Positions 25,245-32,854 of a stretch of DNA of 46,977 nt are shown one piece after another. The notes beneath the pieces are model-generated. The model saw only the letters and a program-made list of their open reading frames with translations. It had not been told where the DNA came from and did not search any database. Position 1 is the stretch's first letter, and each line of letters opens with the position of its first letter. Origin of the DNA: Chloroflexota bacterium (GTDB taxonomy: Bacteria; Chloroflexota; Anaerolineae; J102); the NCBI GenBank assembly GCA_013151415.1, contig JAADII010000166.1:1-46977 (forward strand), read 5' to 3'. Made by a program: the position numbers and the translations under genes.

Positions 25245-26516
25245 CTACGAGCCCCAACTGGTGGAGAGAGTTGGGGTGAGGTCTTCTGCGGGTTGGCGCA
25301 AGCGATAGAGCCAACGAATGATCTCGGGAGCGGCGATAAACACAATGACCAACGCTTGCACAATGGTGATGATGTCAATGGGGATGCGCGCGACCGATTG
25401 CATGCGGGTGGCGCCATTTCGCAAGGTGCCAAAGAGCAACGCGGCCAAAACCACGCCCACAGGATGACTGCGCCCCAACAAGGCCAGAGCGATGGAATCG
25501 AAACCCATGCCGCCCGAAAAGCCCACGCCCACCCAGCGGTCCACGGCCAGGGCCTGCACCGTGCCGGCCAGACCGGCCAACGCGCCGCCAATAGACATAA
25601 TCATGACCCACACGCGCTTGACCTTGACGCCACTGTAAGTGGCCGCATGCGGGTTTGCACCAGACATGCGTATCTCGAAACCTGTGGTGGCCCGATAGAG
25701 CAACCACCAGATCACCGCGGCCGCGGCCAGGGCCAGAAAGAACCCGGCATGAAAACGATTGCCCTGAGTGCTGAAAAATTGAGGAATTTGGGCCGAGGGC
25801 AGCACTTCGGGCGTGATGGGCAAATCAGGCCGGGCCATGGGGCCTCCCACCTTCAAGAGCCAGCTGCTGAGAATGATGGCGATCCAATTCATCATGATGG
25901 TGTTGATCACCTCGTGGCCGCCGGTGTAAGCCTTCAGCAGGCCCGGAATGCCTCCCCAAATCGCGCCGCCCAGCATGCCCGCCATGAGCGCCAAAGGCAG
26001 ATGAATGAACCAGGGTAGACCGGTGATGCTGTATCCCACATACACCGAGCAAAGCGCGCCCACCAAAATTTGCCCCTCCGCGCCAATATTGAACAAGCCG
26101 CCCTGAAAACCAATGGCCACAGCCAGGCCCGCGAAGATGAAGGGCACGGAGGTGGTCAGGCTTTCGGAAAGGGGCACCAAAGCCACGGCCAGGTCTTCGG
26201 TTCCGCCTCCACTCAGGGCCACGCCCAAAGCTTTCCAGATCTCCACCAGACCAAGAGAGCCGGAAAGCAAAGCGCCGTAAGCTGTGCTAATGGATTCCCA
26301 GGTGGCGGAAAGCGCGGCCAAAGGGGCTTGGAACACGTTTTTCCAGGCTCCGGTCACCGCAGGATCGGTGATGAGAATCAAGATCGCGCCAAGCACCAAT
26401 GCAGTGAATACAGACAAGATCGGCACCAGCACCGCATAATAAAGACGACTGCTGGCGTGTCTTTCTTTTGGCTCGACTTCCGGTGCTTCTGAGGGAGTGG
26501 TGGGGGCGTCGGCCAT
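25245..26516 (-). CDS. ABC transporter permease, nucleoside (BMP) type, first subunit
   Basis: 423 residues, about nine to ten membrane helices. The soluble N-terminus is acidic and Pro-rich (MADAPTTPSEAPEVEPKE). Family features: VPFIFAGLAVAIGFQGGLFN, IGAEGQILVGAL, LKAYTGGHEVINTIMMNWIA, and RMSGANPHAATYSGVKV with the coupling-helix EAA-like loop. This is the NupP-type subunit of nucleoside importers. A ribosome site AAGGAGAAGG precedes the ATG. It is preceded by a 243-base gap that holds a palindromic element, so its translation or expression may be uncoupled from the hydrolase upstream. Confidence 0.9.
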   Translation of the reverse strand: MADAPTTPSEAPEVEPKERHASSRLYYAVLVPILSVFTALVLGAILILITDPAVTGAWKNVFQAPLAALSATWESISTAYGALLSGSLGLVEIWKALGVALSGGGTEDLAVALVPLSESLTTSVPFIFAGLAVAIGFQGGLFNIGAEGQILVGALCSVYVGYSITGLPWFIHLPLALMAGMLGGAIWGGIPGLLKAYTGGHEVINTIMMNWIAIILSSWLLKVGGPMARPDLPITPEVLPSAQIPQFFSTQGNRFHAGFFLALAAAAVIWWLLYRATTGFEIRMSGANPHAATYSGVKVKRVWVMIMSIGGALAGLAGTVQALAVDRWVGVGFSGGMGFDSIALALLGRSHPVGVVLAALLFGTLRNGATRMQSVARIPIDIITIVQALVIVFIAAPEIIRWLYRLRQPAEDLTPTLSTSWGS

Positions 26517-26594
26517 AGAAAACCTTCTCCTTAGAGGACGTTGGGACGAGGGATGAACCGCGTTGGAACCAAATTTCGAGCGCCAAGTTCATAC

Positions 26595-26737
26595 CGTCAT
26601 TGCGGGTAACGCCACAGCGCCGCTTGACGCTGCTCAAACAGGAAGAAACGGTATGTTTCTTGCATCGAAGACGTTGTGACGCAAAGCCAGGAAGCCATAA
26701 CGGTAGCTGCGTTGGCGATTTGCCTATCGCAATGACG
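26595..26737. repeat. MITE/REP-like element bounded by CGTCATTGCG inverted repeats
   Basis: CGTCATTGCG (26595-26604) and CGCAATGACG (26728-26737) are perfect 10-base terminal inverted repeats of a 143-base non-coding element. Internally AAGAAAC and GTTTCTT form a small hairpin, and the flanks just inside the ends are partly complementary (AACGCC and GGCGATT regions). Bacterial genomes often carry palindromic repeats that begin with this word. It sits inside the nucleoside operon, between the hydrolase stop and the first permease start. Confidence 0.65.
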
Positions 26738-26759
26738 ATGTGGCGGTTGGTCTATCCTC

Positions 26760-27680
26760 TCATCGTCTGAATTGTGCAAGCAGAAAATCATGAAACGCCG
26801 ATATATTCACCTCATGCGCCGCATCGACCAAACGACCATGGTCGCAAAGTTCGATGCGGCCGGCCGAGGGGCCATCGACGATAACGCGACATCGTTCCGG
26901 CCGGGTCGTCACCAGCGCGGGGTTGCCGAATGCAGCCGTGGTGAGCACATCCCAAAAGCAATAATGCGGGTTGTGGGCGACGCCGGCCCAGAGCTGTCCG
27001 GCCAGGTCGGATAGGGGATAGCGACGCTGACGAGCCAGGCGCTGGCGAAATTCGGGAGTGACCGGAACGAGATCGGTCACATCCAATGGGAAGAGCATGA
27101 TGGGAATGGCGCTCCGCCAAACGCGTGCGGCCGCGTGCGGGTCCCAGTAGACGTTCCACTCGGCGCTGCCATCGTGCACGCCAGGGTCCTCGTGCACGTT
27201 GCCCGCTGTGCGCAGCGCGCCGCCCATCCAATATAAGCGCTCGATCTTGCCTTCGAGTGCGGGATCATGGTCGAGCGCCCAGGCCAGCTGACTAAGCGGA
27301 CCGGTGACCACAACATGGACGGGGCGGCGGGCCTGGCGAAGCATTTCCGCCAGGTGTTCGTGACCAGGGCGAGGATGAAGGGGCGTCTTTGGCGGCCCTT
27401 TTTCATTGAGGATGGGGAGCGCATCGCCAAAGAAAGATTCTCGTCGCCAAATGCGGGGAAAAGCGTTTTGGCCCCGCAAGGTCCCGGCCGAGACCGGAAC
27501 ATGAATGGCGTTCATAAAGTCCAATAGCTTGCGGGTGGTCGAGACCGCGGGCTGAATATAACAATCGGCCGGCGTGACCGTCACGCCCAGCAGATCGACG
27601 TCCGCAAAGGTGAGCAAAAGCAGCACCGAGAGATAATCATCGATGCCGCCGTCATGATCGAGAATGACAAGACGTTTCAA
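26760..27680 (-). CDS. Inosine/uridine-preferring nucleoside hydrolase
   Basis: 306 residues, usual for the family. The Ca2+-binding aspartate cluster is at the N-terminus: D8, D10, D14 and D15 in LDHDGGIDDYLSV (the usual form is DxDPGxDD; here Pro is Gly). Other features are VVVTGPLSQLAWALD, the acidic-tryptophan loop SAEWNVYWDPHAAARVW, and a C-terminal His in CDHGRLVDAAHEVN. It hydrolyses N-glycosidic bonds of ribonucleosides to base and ribose. Its start overlaps the ATPase stop by four bases (ATGA), so translation is coupled. The operon therefore imports and immediately splits nucleosides. Confidence 0.93.
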   Translation of the reverse strand: MKRLVILDHDGGIDDYLSVLLLLTFADVDLLGVTVTPADCYIQPAVSTTRKLLDFMNAIHVPVSAGTLRGQNAFPRIWRRESFFGDALPILNEKGPPKTPLHPRPGHEHLAEMLRQARRPVHVVVTGPLSQLAWALDHDPALEGKIERLYWMGGALRTAGNVHEDPGVHDGSAEWNVYWDPHAAARVWRSAIPIMLFPLDVTDLVPVTPEFRQRLARQRRYPLSDLAGQLWAGVAHNPHYCFWDVLTTAAFGNPALVTTRPERCRVIVDGPSAGRIELCDHGRLVDAAHEVNISAFHDFLLAQFRR

Positions 27681-29245
27681 GTGACGATTTCGGGTTCGTA
27701 AGCTTCAGGACCGGGGGCCTGGGTCAGGGCTTCCTCCAATGAGCTGCCGGCCATCATCAGACCCACTTGTTCTTTCGAAACATCGTTGGCATCGACCACC
27801 GCGGTGAACTTGCCGCGATACATCACCGCGATGCGATCAGAGAGGCCCATGATTTCGTCTAGTTCGGCCGAAACCAACAATACGGCCACGCCATCATCTC
27901 GTTTTTCCAATAGGCGGCGATGAATGTATTCGATGGAGCCAACATCAAGGCCGCGCGTGGGCTGGCTGGCGATAAGAAGGCGAATGGGGCGGCTGAATTC
28001 ACGCGCTACAATGACCTTTTGCTGATTGCCGCCCGACAAATTGCCCACCGGCACGCGCGAGCTGGGGGTGCGCACATCGAATTCTTTGATCAACTTTTCG
28101 CCCGTTTCATAAATGATCGGGTAGTTGATGCTCATGCCTTTGGCAAAGGGCGGGCGGTAATAGGTGTTGAGCACCAAATTTTCGGCCACCGTGAAAGAGA
28201 GGACCAGGCCATCCTCCTGCCGGTCTTCGGGCACATGAGCCACGCCCGCCTCAGTGACATCGCGCGGGCTGGCCGCGGTGAGGTCTTTGCCATCGATGAG
28301 CACTTGCCCTTCGTACACAGAGCGCAGACCCGTAAGCGCCTCGACCAGCTCAGTCTGGCCGTTGCCTTGCACGCCGGCAATGCCCAAAACCTCGCCTTCG
28401 CGCACCTCGAAATCCACGCCGTTCACCGTCATTTGCAGACGGTCATCCAGCACCTTGAGCCCGCGCACCGTGAGAACAGGCTCGCCCACCTGAGGCGGTT
28501 TTTTCTCCACCGTTAATTTCACCGCGCGGCCCACCATCATCTCGGCCAACTTGGCCTGATCCGCGTCTTGGGTTCGGGTCTCGCCCACGACGCGACCGCG
28601 ACGCAACACCGTGACGCGATCGGCCAAAGCCAACACCTCGCGGAGCTTATGGCTAATAAAAATGATGCTGACGCCCTTTTCCCGCAACGATTGCAAAATC
28701 TCGAACAACGCATCGGCCTCTTGCGGCGTGAGCACGGCTGTGGGCTCATCCAAGATAAGAATGTTGGCGTCGCGATAGAGCACCTTGATGATCTCGACCC
28801 GCTGACGCACGCCCACAGGCAGATCAGCCACCTTGGCGTGGGGGTCCACCTCAAGACCGTGCAGATCGGAAATCTCTTTAATGCGTCGGACCACGCTTTT
28901 ACGATCGAGCGCCAGACCGCGCGTCACCTCCTCGCCCAACATCACATTTTCCGTCACCGTGAGCACGGGGACGAGCATGAAGTGTTGGTGAACCATGCCA
29001 ATGCCTTGTCGAATGGCGTCGGTGGGGCCTTGGATTTCGACGCGCTTGCCGCGAATGTAGATCTCTCCCTCATCCGGACTATAGAGCCCGTAGAGGATGT
29101 TCATCAGTGTGCTCTTTCCCGCGCCGTTTTCCCCCAACAAGGCGTGAATCTCCTGTTCTTCCAATGTGAGATCAATGTGATCGTTGGCCAACACTCCTGG
29201 AAAACGTTTAGTGATGCCGCGGAGTTCGAGAACGGGCGTCGTCAT
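27677..29245 (-). CDS. ABC transporter ATPase, nucleoside (BMP) type, two ATPase domains
   Basis: 522 residues, typical of tandem ATPases of sugar and nucleoside importers. Domain 1 (about 5-235): Walker A GENGAGKST, Q-loop region VHQHFMLVP, signature LPVGVRQRVEI, Walker B LILDEPTAVLT. Domain 2 (about 255-500): degenerate Walker A GVQGNGQTELV without Lys, signature LSGGNQQKVIVARE, and LLIASQPTRGLD. A degenerate second domain is the norm in this family. GTP or ATP powers uptake through the two permeases. The gene follows the BMP lipoprotein after 211 bases that hold hairpins, and is translationally coupled to the hydrolase. Confidence 0.94.
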   Translation of the reverse strand: MTTPVLELRGITKRFPGVLANDHIDLTLEEQEIHALLGENGAGKSTLMNILYGLYSPDEGEIYIRGKRVEIQGPTDAIRQGIGMVHQHFMLVPVLTVTENVMLGEEVTRGLALDRKSVVRRIKEISDLHGLEVDPHAKVADLPVGVRQRVEIIKVLYRDANILILDEPTAVLTPQEADALFEILQSLREKGVSIIFISHKLREVLALADRVTVLRRGRVVGETRTQDADQAKLAEMMVGRAVKLTVEKKPPQVGEPVLTVRGLKVLDDRLQMTVNGVDFEVREGEVLGIAGVQGNGQTELVEALTGLRSVYEGQVLIDGKDLTAASPRDVTEAGVAHVPEDRQEDGLVLSFTVAENLVLNTYYRPPFAKGMSINYPIIYETGEKLIKEFDVRTPSSRVPVGNLSGGNQQKVIVAREFSRPIRLLIASQPTRGLDVGSIEYIHRRLLEKRDDGVAVLLVSAELDEIMGLSDRIAVMYRGKFTAVVDANDVSKEQVGLMMAGSSLEEALTQAPGPEAYEPEIVT

Positions 29246-29335
29246 GAACCGGCTCCATGTATCAAATGCGAATTGAAGAATGGCCTTGAAATCAATGAAC
29301 GTTCATGTCAGAGTCGGACGAGAAGAGGATAAGAC

Positions 29336-29380
29336 GATAGGACGATGAGGGCGTCGTCTCATCGTCCTATCATCTTTTTT
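29336..29380 (+). terminator. Hairpin with T-run, antisense to the nucleoside operon
   Basis: GATAGGACGATGAG (29336-29349) and CTCATCGTCCTATC (29358-29371) are a perfect 14-base stem around an 8-base loop. On the plus strand it is followed by ATCTTTTTT, a textbook terminator, but both flanking genes are on the minus strand. It would stop antisense transcripts, or act as an mRNA-stabilising structure for the minus-strand message. Confidence 0.65.
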
Positions 29381-29396
29381 CGTCGTCCCGAAGACA

Positions 29397-29452
29397 CGCG
29401 ATGCGGGCAAGGGCCGTAGCCGCAAACCCGCACCGCTCAATCACGCATCGCG
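29397..29452 (-). repeat. Stem-loop just after the BMP lipoprotein stop
   Basis: CGCGATGCG (29397-29405) and CGCATCGCG (29444-29452) form a perfect nine-base stem, with an inner GCGGG/CCCGC pairing. It begins four bases after the stop codon of the lipoprotein gene. No T-run follows on the minus strand. Hairpins here could give the abundant binding protein more stable mRNA than the distal genes (inference from how other ABC operons behave). Confidence 0.5.
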
Positions 29453-29456
29453 AGAT

Positions 29457-30590
29457 TTACTTCACCTGAATCTTGCCGTCGATGATGTCTTGCTTGATCT
29501 GTTCAAGCTCGGCCTTCAGGTCATCGGGCACTTTGTCCTCGAACTCATGGAAGGGGGCCAAACCCACGCCATTATTGGCCAGGGTGCCGATGTAGTTGTC
29601 GCCGCCCTTGAAGTTGCCTTCCATGGCGCTCTTGATGGTGTCGAACACGGCCACATCCATGTTCTTCAGCACCGAAGTCAGCCACGCGTCCGCGAACTCG
29701 GGCGCAGAGACATATTGGTCCGTGTCCACGCCGATGATCATCAGACCGCGCTCTTGAGCCGCCGCCGCACTGCCCAAACCCACAGGCCCGGCCACCGGCA
29801 GAATCACGTCGCATCCTTCGTCGAACAGGTTCTCCGCAAAGCGGCGACCATCGTCCGTGGACTCGAAGTTGCCCGTGAACAAACCGTCCTGGGTCTCGTT
29901 ATCCCAGCCGAGCAGCTGCACATCCGCGCCTTTCTGTTCGTTGTAATATTCGACGCCATTTTGGAAACCGACCATGAAGTCCACCACGGGCGGAATGTTG
30001 ATGCCGCCATAGGTGCAGACCACGCCGGTCTCGCTCATGCCAGCAGCCAGATACCCGGCCAGGAAGGTGGCCTCGGTCACGTTGAAGAGCATGCCCTGCA
30101 CATTGGGCGCTGTGCTGGGAAAGTCTACGATGGCGAAGTGGGCGTCGGGATTGGCTTCGGCCGCCTTGGTCGTCGCATCGCTGAGCAGGAAGCCCACCGT
30201 GATGATCAGATCCTTGCCCTGGGCCAGAAACTCGTTGATGTTCTTCTCGTAATCGGTCTGCTGTTGACTTTCCAGGAACGTCCCGTCGATGCCCAGTTTT
30301 TCGATGGCGTCTTGCACGCCCTTCCAGGCCGTCTGATTGAATGACTTATCGTCAATGCCGCCAATATCGCTCACCATGCCCACGGAGAACTTCTTTTCTT
30401 CAGGGGCTTTGGTGGGTTCGGGGGCCTTGGTGGGCTCGGGGGCTTGAGTGGGTTCGGGGGCTTGGGTGGGCTCAGGGGCCTTGGTGGGCGCCGGAGCCTC
30501 GGTCGGTTCGGCTTGCCCGCCACCACACGCAGCCAGCACCATGGCGCCGAACAGCAGTAGGGTGAGAATGATAAAGATGCGTTGTTTCAT
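29457..30590 (-). CDS. BMP-family nucleoside-binding lipoprotein
   Basis: 377 residues from the ATG at 30590, which has GGAGGAG about 10 bases upstream. The lipoprotein signal is MKQRIFIILTLLLFGAMVLA with lipobox Cys22 (VLAAC). A linker of about 45 residues repeats the unit EPTKAP/EPTQAP five or six times. The BMP fold follows: VGMVSDIGGIDDKSFNQTAW, SQQQTDYEKNINEFLAQGKD, GYLAAGMSETGVVCTYGG, VILPVAGPVGLGSAAAAQE, and IIGVDTDQYVSAPEF. BMP proteins bind purine nucleosides outside the cell for the ABC importer. First gene of the operon. It ends MKQDIIDGKIQVK-like, with IDGKIQVK at the terminus. Confidence 0.95.
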   Translation of the reverse strand: MKQRIFIILTLLLFGAMVLAACGGGQAEPTEAPAPTKAPEPTQAPEPTQAPEPTKAPEPTKAPEEKKFSVGMVSDIGGIDDKSFNQTAWKGVQDAIEKLGIDGTFLESQQQTDYEKNINEFLAQGKDLIITVGFLLSDATTKAAEANPDAHFAIVDFPSTAPNVQGMLFNVTEATFLAGYLAAGMSETGVVCTYGGINIPPVVDFMVGFQNGVEYYNEQKGADVQLLGWDNETQDGLFTGNFESTDDGRRFAENLFDEGCDVILPVAGPVGLGSAAAAQERGLMIIGVDTDQYVSAPEFADAWLTSVLKNMDVAVFDTIKSAMEGNFKGGDNYIGTLANNGVGLAPFHEFEDKVPDDLKAELEQIKQDIIDGKIQVK

Positions 30591-30706
30591 GGGTTCTATC
30601 TCCTCCTTGAGAGAACCGGGTGGAGTGAAATGTGAGGAAATACGCGAGGGGATCAATGGCGGACGTCGCGAAGGAAAACTCGCTTTGTCCAAACGCCTGA
30701 AGTGTA

Positions 30707-30735
30707 AGTATACGCACTCGCCTCATTTGTGGCAA
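30707..30735 (-). promoter_or_regulatory. Sigma70-type promoter of the nucleoside operon
   Basis: Minus-strand TTGCCA (plus 30730-30735) and TATACT (plus 30707-30712) with a 17-base spacer. It lies about 117 bases before the lipoprotein start. It is nearly consensus. The leader between promoter and ATG holds no riboswitch that I recognise. Confidence 0.7.
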
Positions 30736-30845
30736 CAATGCGCAAGGCCAATGCAAGCCAGATGCGAGGGCGCATGGCCGCGGGCCCCAAACGAGCCCTC
30801 CATTTTTGCCCCGAAATTGAAACGCACCCCACCCGCGCCTCCCGC

Positions 30846-30875
30846 TTGGCGCGCGTTTGGAGTCTGAGATACAAT
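30846..30875 (+). promoter_or_regulatory. Candidate promoter of the response regulator gene
   Basis: TTGGCG (30846-30851) and TACAAT (30870-30875), spacer 18, about 49 bases before the response regulator ATG. It is divergent from the nucleoside operon promoter across the stretch 30591-30923, which has no gene. Confidence 0.55.
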
Positions 30876-30923
30876 GAGGTCGATCCATCCTCTCATCCAC
30901 CTTTCTCATCCCTTCATATATCC

Positions 30924-31661
30924 ATGTCCCGTCCCAATCCCCTATCACAAAACAACCCTTTTGCGGGCAAACTGATCCTGGTGGTCGATGATGAACCGCG
31001 CATGATCCGCTTCGTGCAATTCAATCTAGAATTGGACGGCTTTCAAGTGATCAGCGCCAGCAATGGCATGGAAGCCATCGACAAGGTGCGCACGCATTTG
31101 CCCGATCTGGTGGTGTTGGATGTCATGATGCCGGAGATGGACGGCTTCGAGGCCTTGAAATACATTCGCGAGATTTCAGATGTTCCGGTGATCATGCTCA
31201 CGGTGAAAGATGAGGACGATGACAAACATCTCGCGTTCACGGCCGGCGCGGACGATTATCTCACCAAGCCGTTCAGTCCGCGCGAGCTCAGCGACCGCAT
31301 CAAGGCCGTGCTGCGTCGCTCCAGCCGTCCTTCGGTCACCGACCAGGAAATTTTGAAAGTGGACGACCGTTTGCAAATCGACTTCGCGCGGCGCGAGGTG
31401 ATTGTGGACGGCGAGCGAAAAAGTTTGCGTCCCACCGAATGGCGTTTGCTCTACCATCTGGTGCAAAACGCCAATTGGGTCGTGCCCTCGGAGGTGTTGT
31501 TGCAAAAGGTGTGGGGATACGAATATCGGGACGATGTCCAACTTTTGCGACTATATATCGCTTACCTGCGCAGCAAAATCGAGCGCGACACGAGCAAGCC
31601 GGAATACATCATCACCGAACGCGGCGTGGGCTACCGTTTCGCCATGCCCGATCGAGATTGA
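30924..31661 (+). CDS. OmpR/PhoB-type response regulator
   Basis: 245 residues from the ATG at 30924; the frame is open upstream but the leader is not conserved-looking. Receiver domain (about 15-130): acidic pocket DDE at 22-24, phosphoacceptor Asp66 in [13 protein letters not shown], the Thr in VIMLTVKDE, and the Lys in [12 protein letters not shown]. Winged-helix domain (about 145-240): [42 protein letters not shown] and [10 protein letters not shown]. No sensor kinase is in the window, so it is an orphan here. No ribosome site is visible before the ATG. It is co-transcribed with the methyltransferase that starts 14 bases after its stop. Confidence 0.93.
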   Translation: MSRPNPLSQNNPFAGKLILVVDDEPRMIRFVQFNLELDGFQVISASNGMEAIDKVRTHLPDLVVLDVMMPEMDGFEALKYIREISDVPVIMLTVKDEDDDKHLAFTAGADDYLTKPFSPRELSDRIKAVLRRSSRPSVTDQEILKVDDRLQIDFARREVIVDGERKSLRPTEWRLLYHLVQNANWVVPSEVLLQKVWGYEYRDDVQLLRLYIAYLRSKIERDTSKPEYIITERGVGYRFAMPDRD

Positions 31662-31675
31662 GGGGGCCGACGACT

Positions 31676-32614
31676 ATGCGTTTGCGTCCGATTTTGCGCG
31701 GTTTGAAAAGCTATTTGCCCTGGGTCACCTTTCCCGCTGGCACCGGAGGCACGGACTCGGCTCGCTATTGCTATACGGTGTGGCTGCGCCATCAAGTCAC
31801 GCTTTACGAACGCGGGCTGAACCCCTATCCTGAAACCATCGCCGAATTGGGGCCGGGCGACTCGTTAGGCATAGGCCTGGCTGGGTTGCTGAGCGGCGCG
31901 CGGCAATATTTCGCGCTCGACGTGGTCGAACATGCCAGCGCCACGCGCAATCTCGCCATTTTCGAATCGTTGCTCGAGCTTTTTCAGGCTCGCGCGCGCC
32001 TACCCGACGAACGCGAGTTCCCTCAGGTTTTCCCTCGCCTCGCATCCTACGCCTTCCCCTCCCACATCCTGGATGAACAACGTCTTTCCGACTCCTTGAG
32101 CTATGAACGCATCGCTCAGATCCGACAAGATCTGCACAAACTGGCCGACAAGGAGCCCGTGAAAACCGTTCATTATCTTTGCCCCTGGGACGACGCCGAG
32201 GTGATTCAAGAAGCATCCACCGATCTCATCTTTTCACAGGCTGTATTGGAGCATGTGAACGACATCCGTTTCACCTATCGCGCCTGTCATCGCTGGCTCA
32301 AACCCGGCGGCGTCATGTCGCATCAGATCGATTTCAAAAGCCACGGCGTCACCGACGAATGGAACGGCCATTGGAGCTATTCTGATTTTCTGTGGACCAT
32401 CGCCAAGGGCAGGAAACCCTATTTTCTGAATCGCGAGCCCCTCTCCGCGCATATCAGGGCCATGCAAGAGGCGGGTTTTCGGATTGCGGCCGTGTTGCCA
32501 GTGCGAGATGAATCGGGATTAAAACGGCGCCAGCTTGCAAGGCGTTTTCGCAACCTGCCCGATGAGGATATCGTCACCAGCAGCGCCCACATTCTGGCGG
32601 TGAAACGCGATTGA
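31676..32614 (+). CDS. Class I SAM-dependent methyltransferase, substrate unknown
   Basis: 312 residues from the ATG at 31676, with AGGGGG about 10 bases upstream. The frame is open further upstream but overlaps the response regulator. SAM-site pattern: IAELGPGDSLGIGLAGLLSG, then YFALDVVEHA, and later DLIFSQAVLEHVNDI with the post-loop acidic residue, followed by RWLKPGGVMSHQIDF. Between these a helical insertion of about 70 residues (FLARARLPDERE region) may form a substrate lid. The N-terminus has LPWVTFPAGTGGTDSARYCY. Resembles methyltransferases that act on glycans or lipids, but that is a guess. Coupled to the response regulator by position. Confidence 0.8.
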   Translation: MRLRPILRGLKSYLPWVTFPAGTGGTDSARYCYTVWLRHQVTLYERGLNPYPETIAELGPGDSLGIGLAGLLSGARQYFALDVVEHASATRNLAIFESLLELFQARARLPDEREFPQVFPRLASYAFPSHILDEQRLSDSLSYERIAQIRQDLHKLADKEPVKTVHYLCPWDDAEVIQEASTDLIFSQAVLEHVNDIRFTYRACHRWLKPGGVMSHQIDFKSHGVTDEWNGHWSYSDFLWTIAKGRKPYFLNREPLSAHIRAMQEAGFRIAAVLPVRDESGLKRRQLARRFRNLPDEDIVTSSAHILAVKRD

Positions 32615-32660
32615 GATGCGATTATCGCTTGCTCGACCCTCCCTAATCATTATTGGCTCT

Positions 32661-32801
32661 CCTGAAAAAAGCGAATTCAACCGCAAAGGCGCGGAGGAGG
32701 CAGAGAGAATTTATGGGATGTCGCAGAGCAAGCCGACTCTAAGCCTCCCTGTTTTTCTCCTCTGCGCTCCCGGCGTCTCCGCGTTGAACCTTTTGTCAGG
32801 A
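32661..32801. repeat. Large imperfect palindrome with CGCGGAGG-type arms
   Basis: Arm 32676-32709 (TTCAACCGCAAAGGCGCGGA and on to GAGAGAA) is imperfectly complementary to 32755-32788 (TTCTCCTCTGCGCTCCCGGC and on to GTTGAA). The match extends outward (CCTGAAAAAAGCG against CTTTTGTCAGG) to about 32661-32801. The loop, 32710-32754, is not coding. Palindromes that read CGCGGAG..GCAGAG are found scattered in many bacterial genomes as non-autonomous repeats. It lies between two convergent genes. Confidence 0.65.
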
Positions 32802-32854
32802 AATCCATTATTTGGATAGTGGATGTTCGATGTAAGATGGTTTGGATATTGAAT

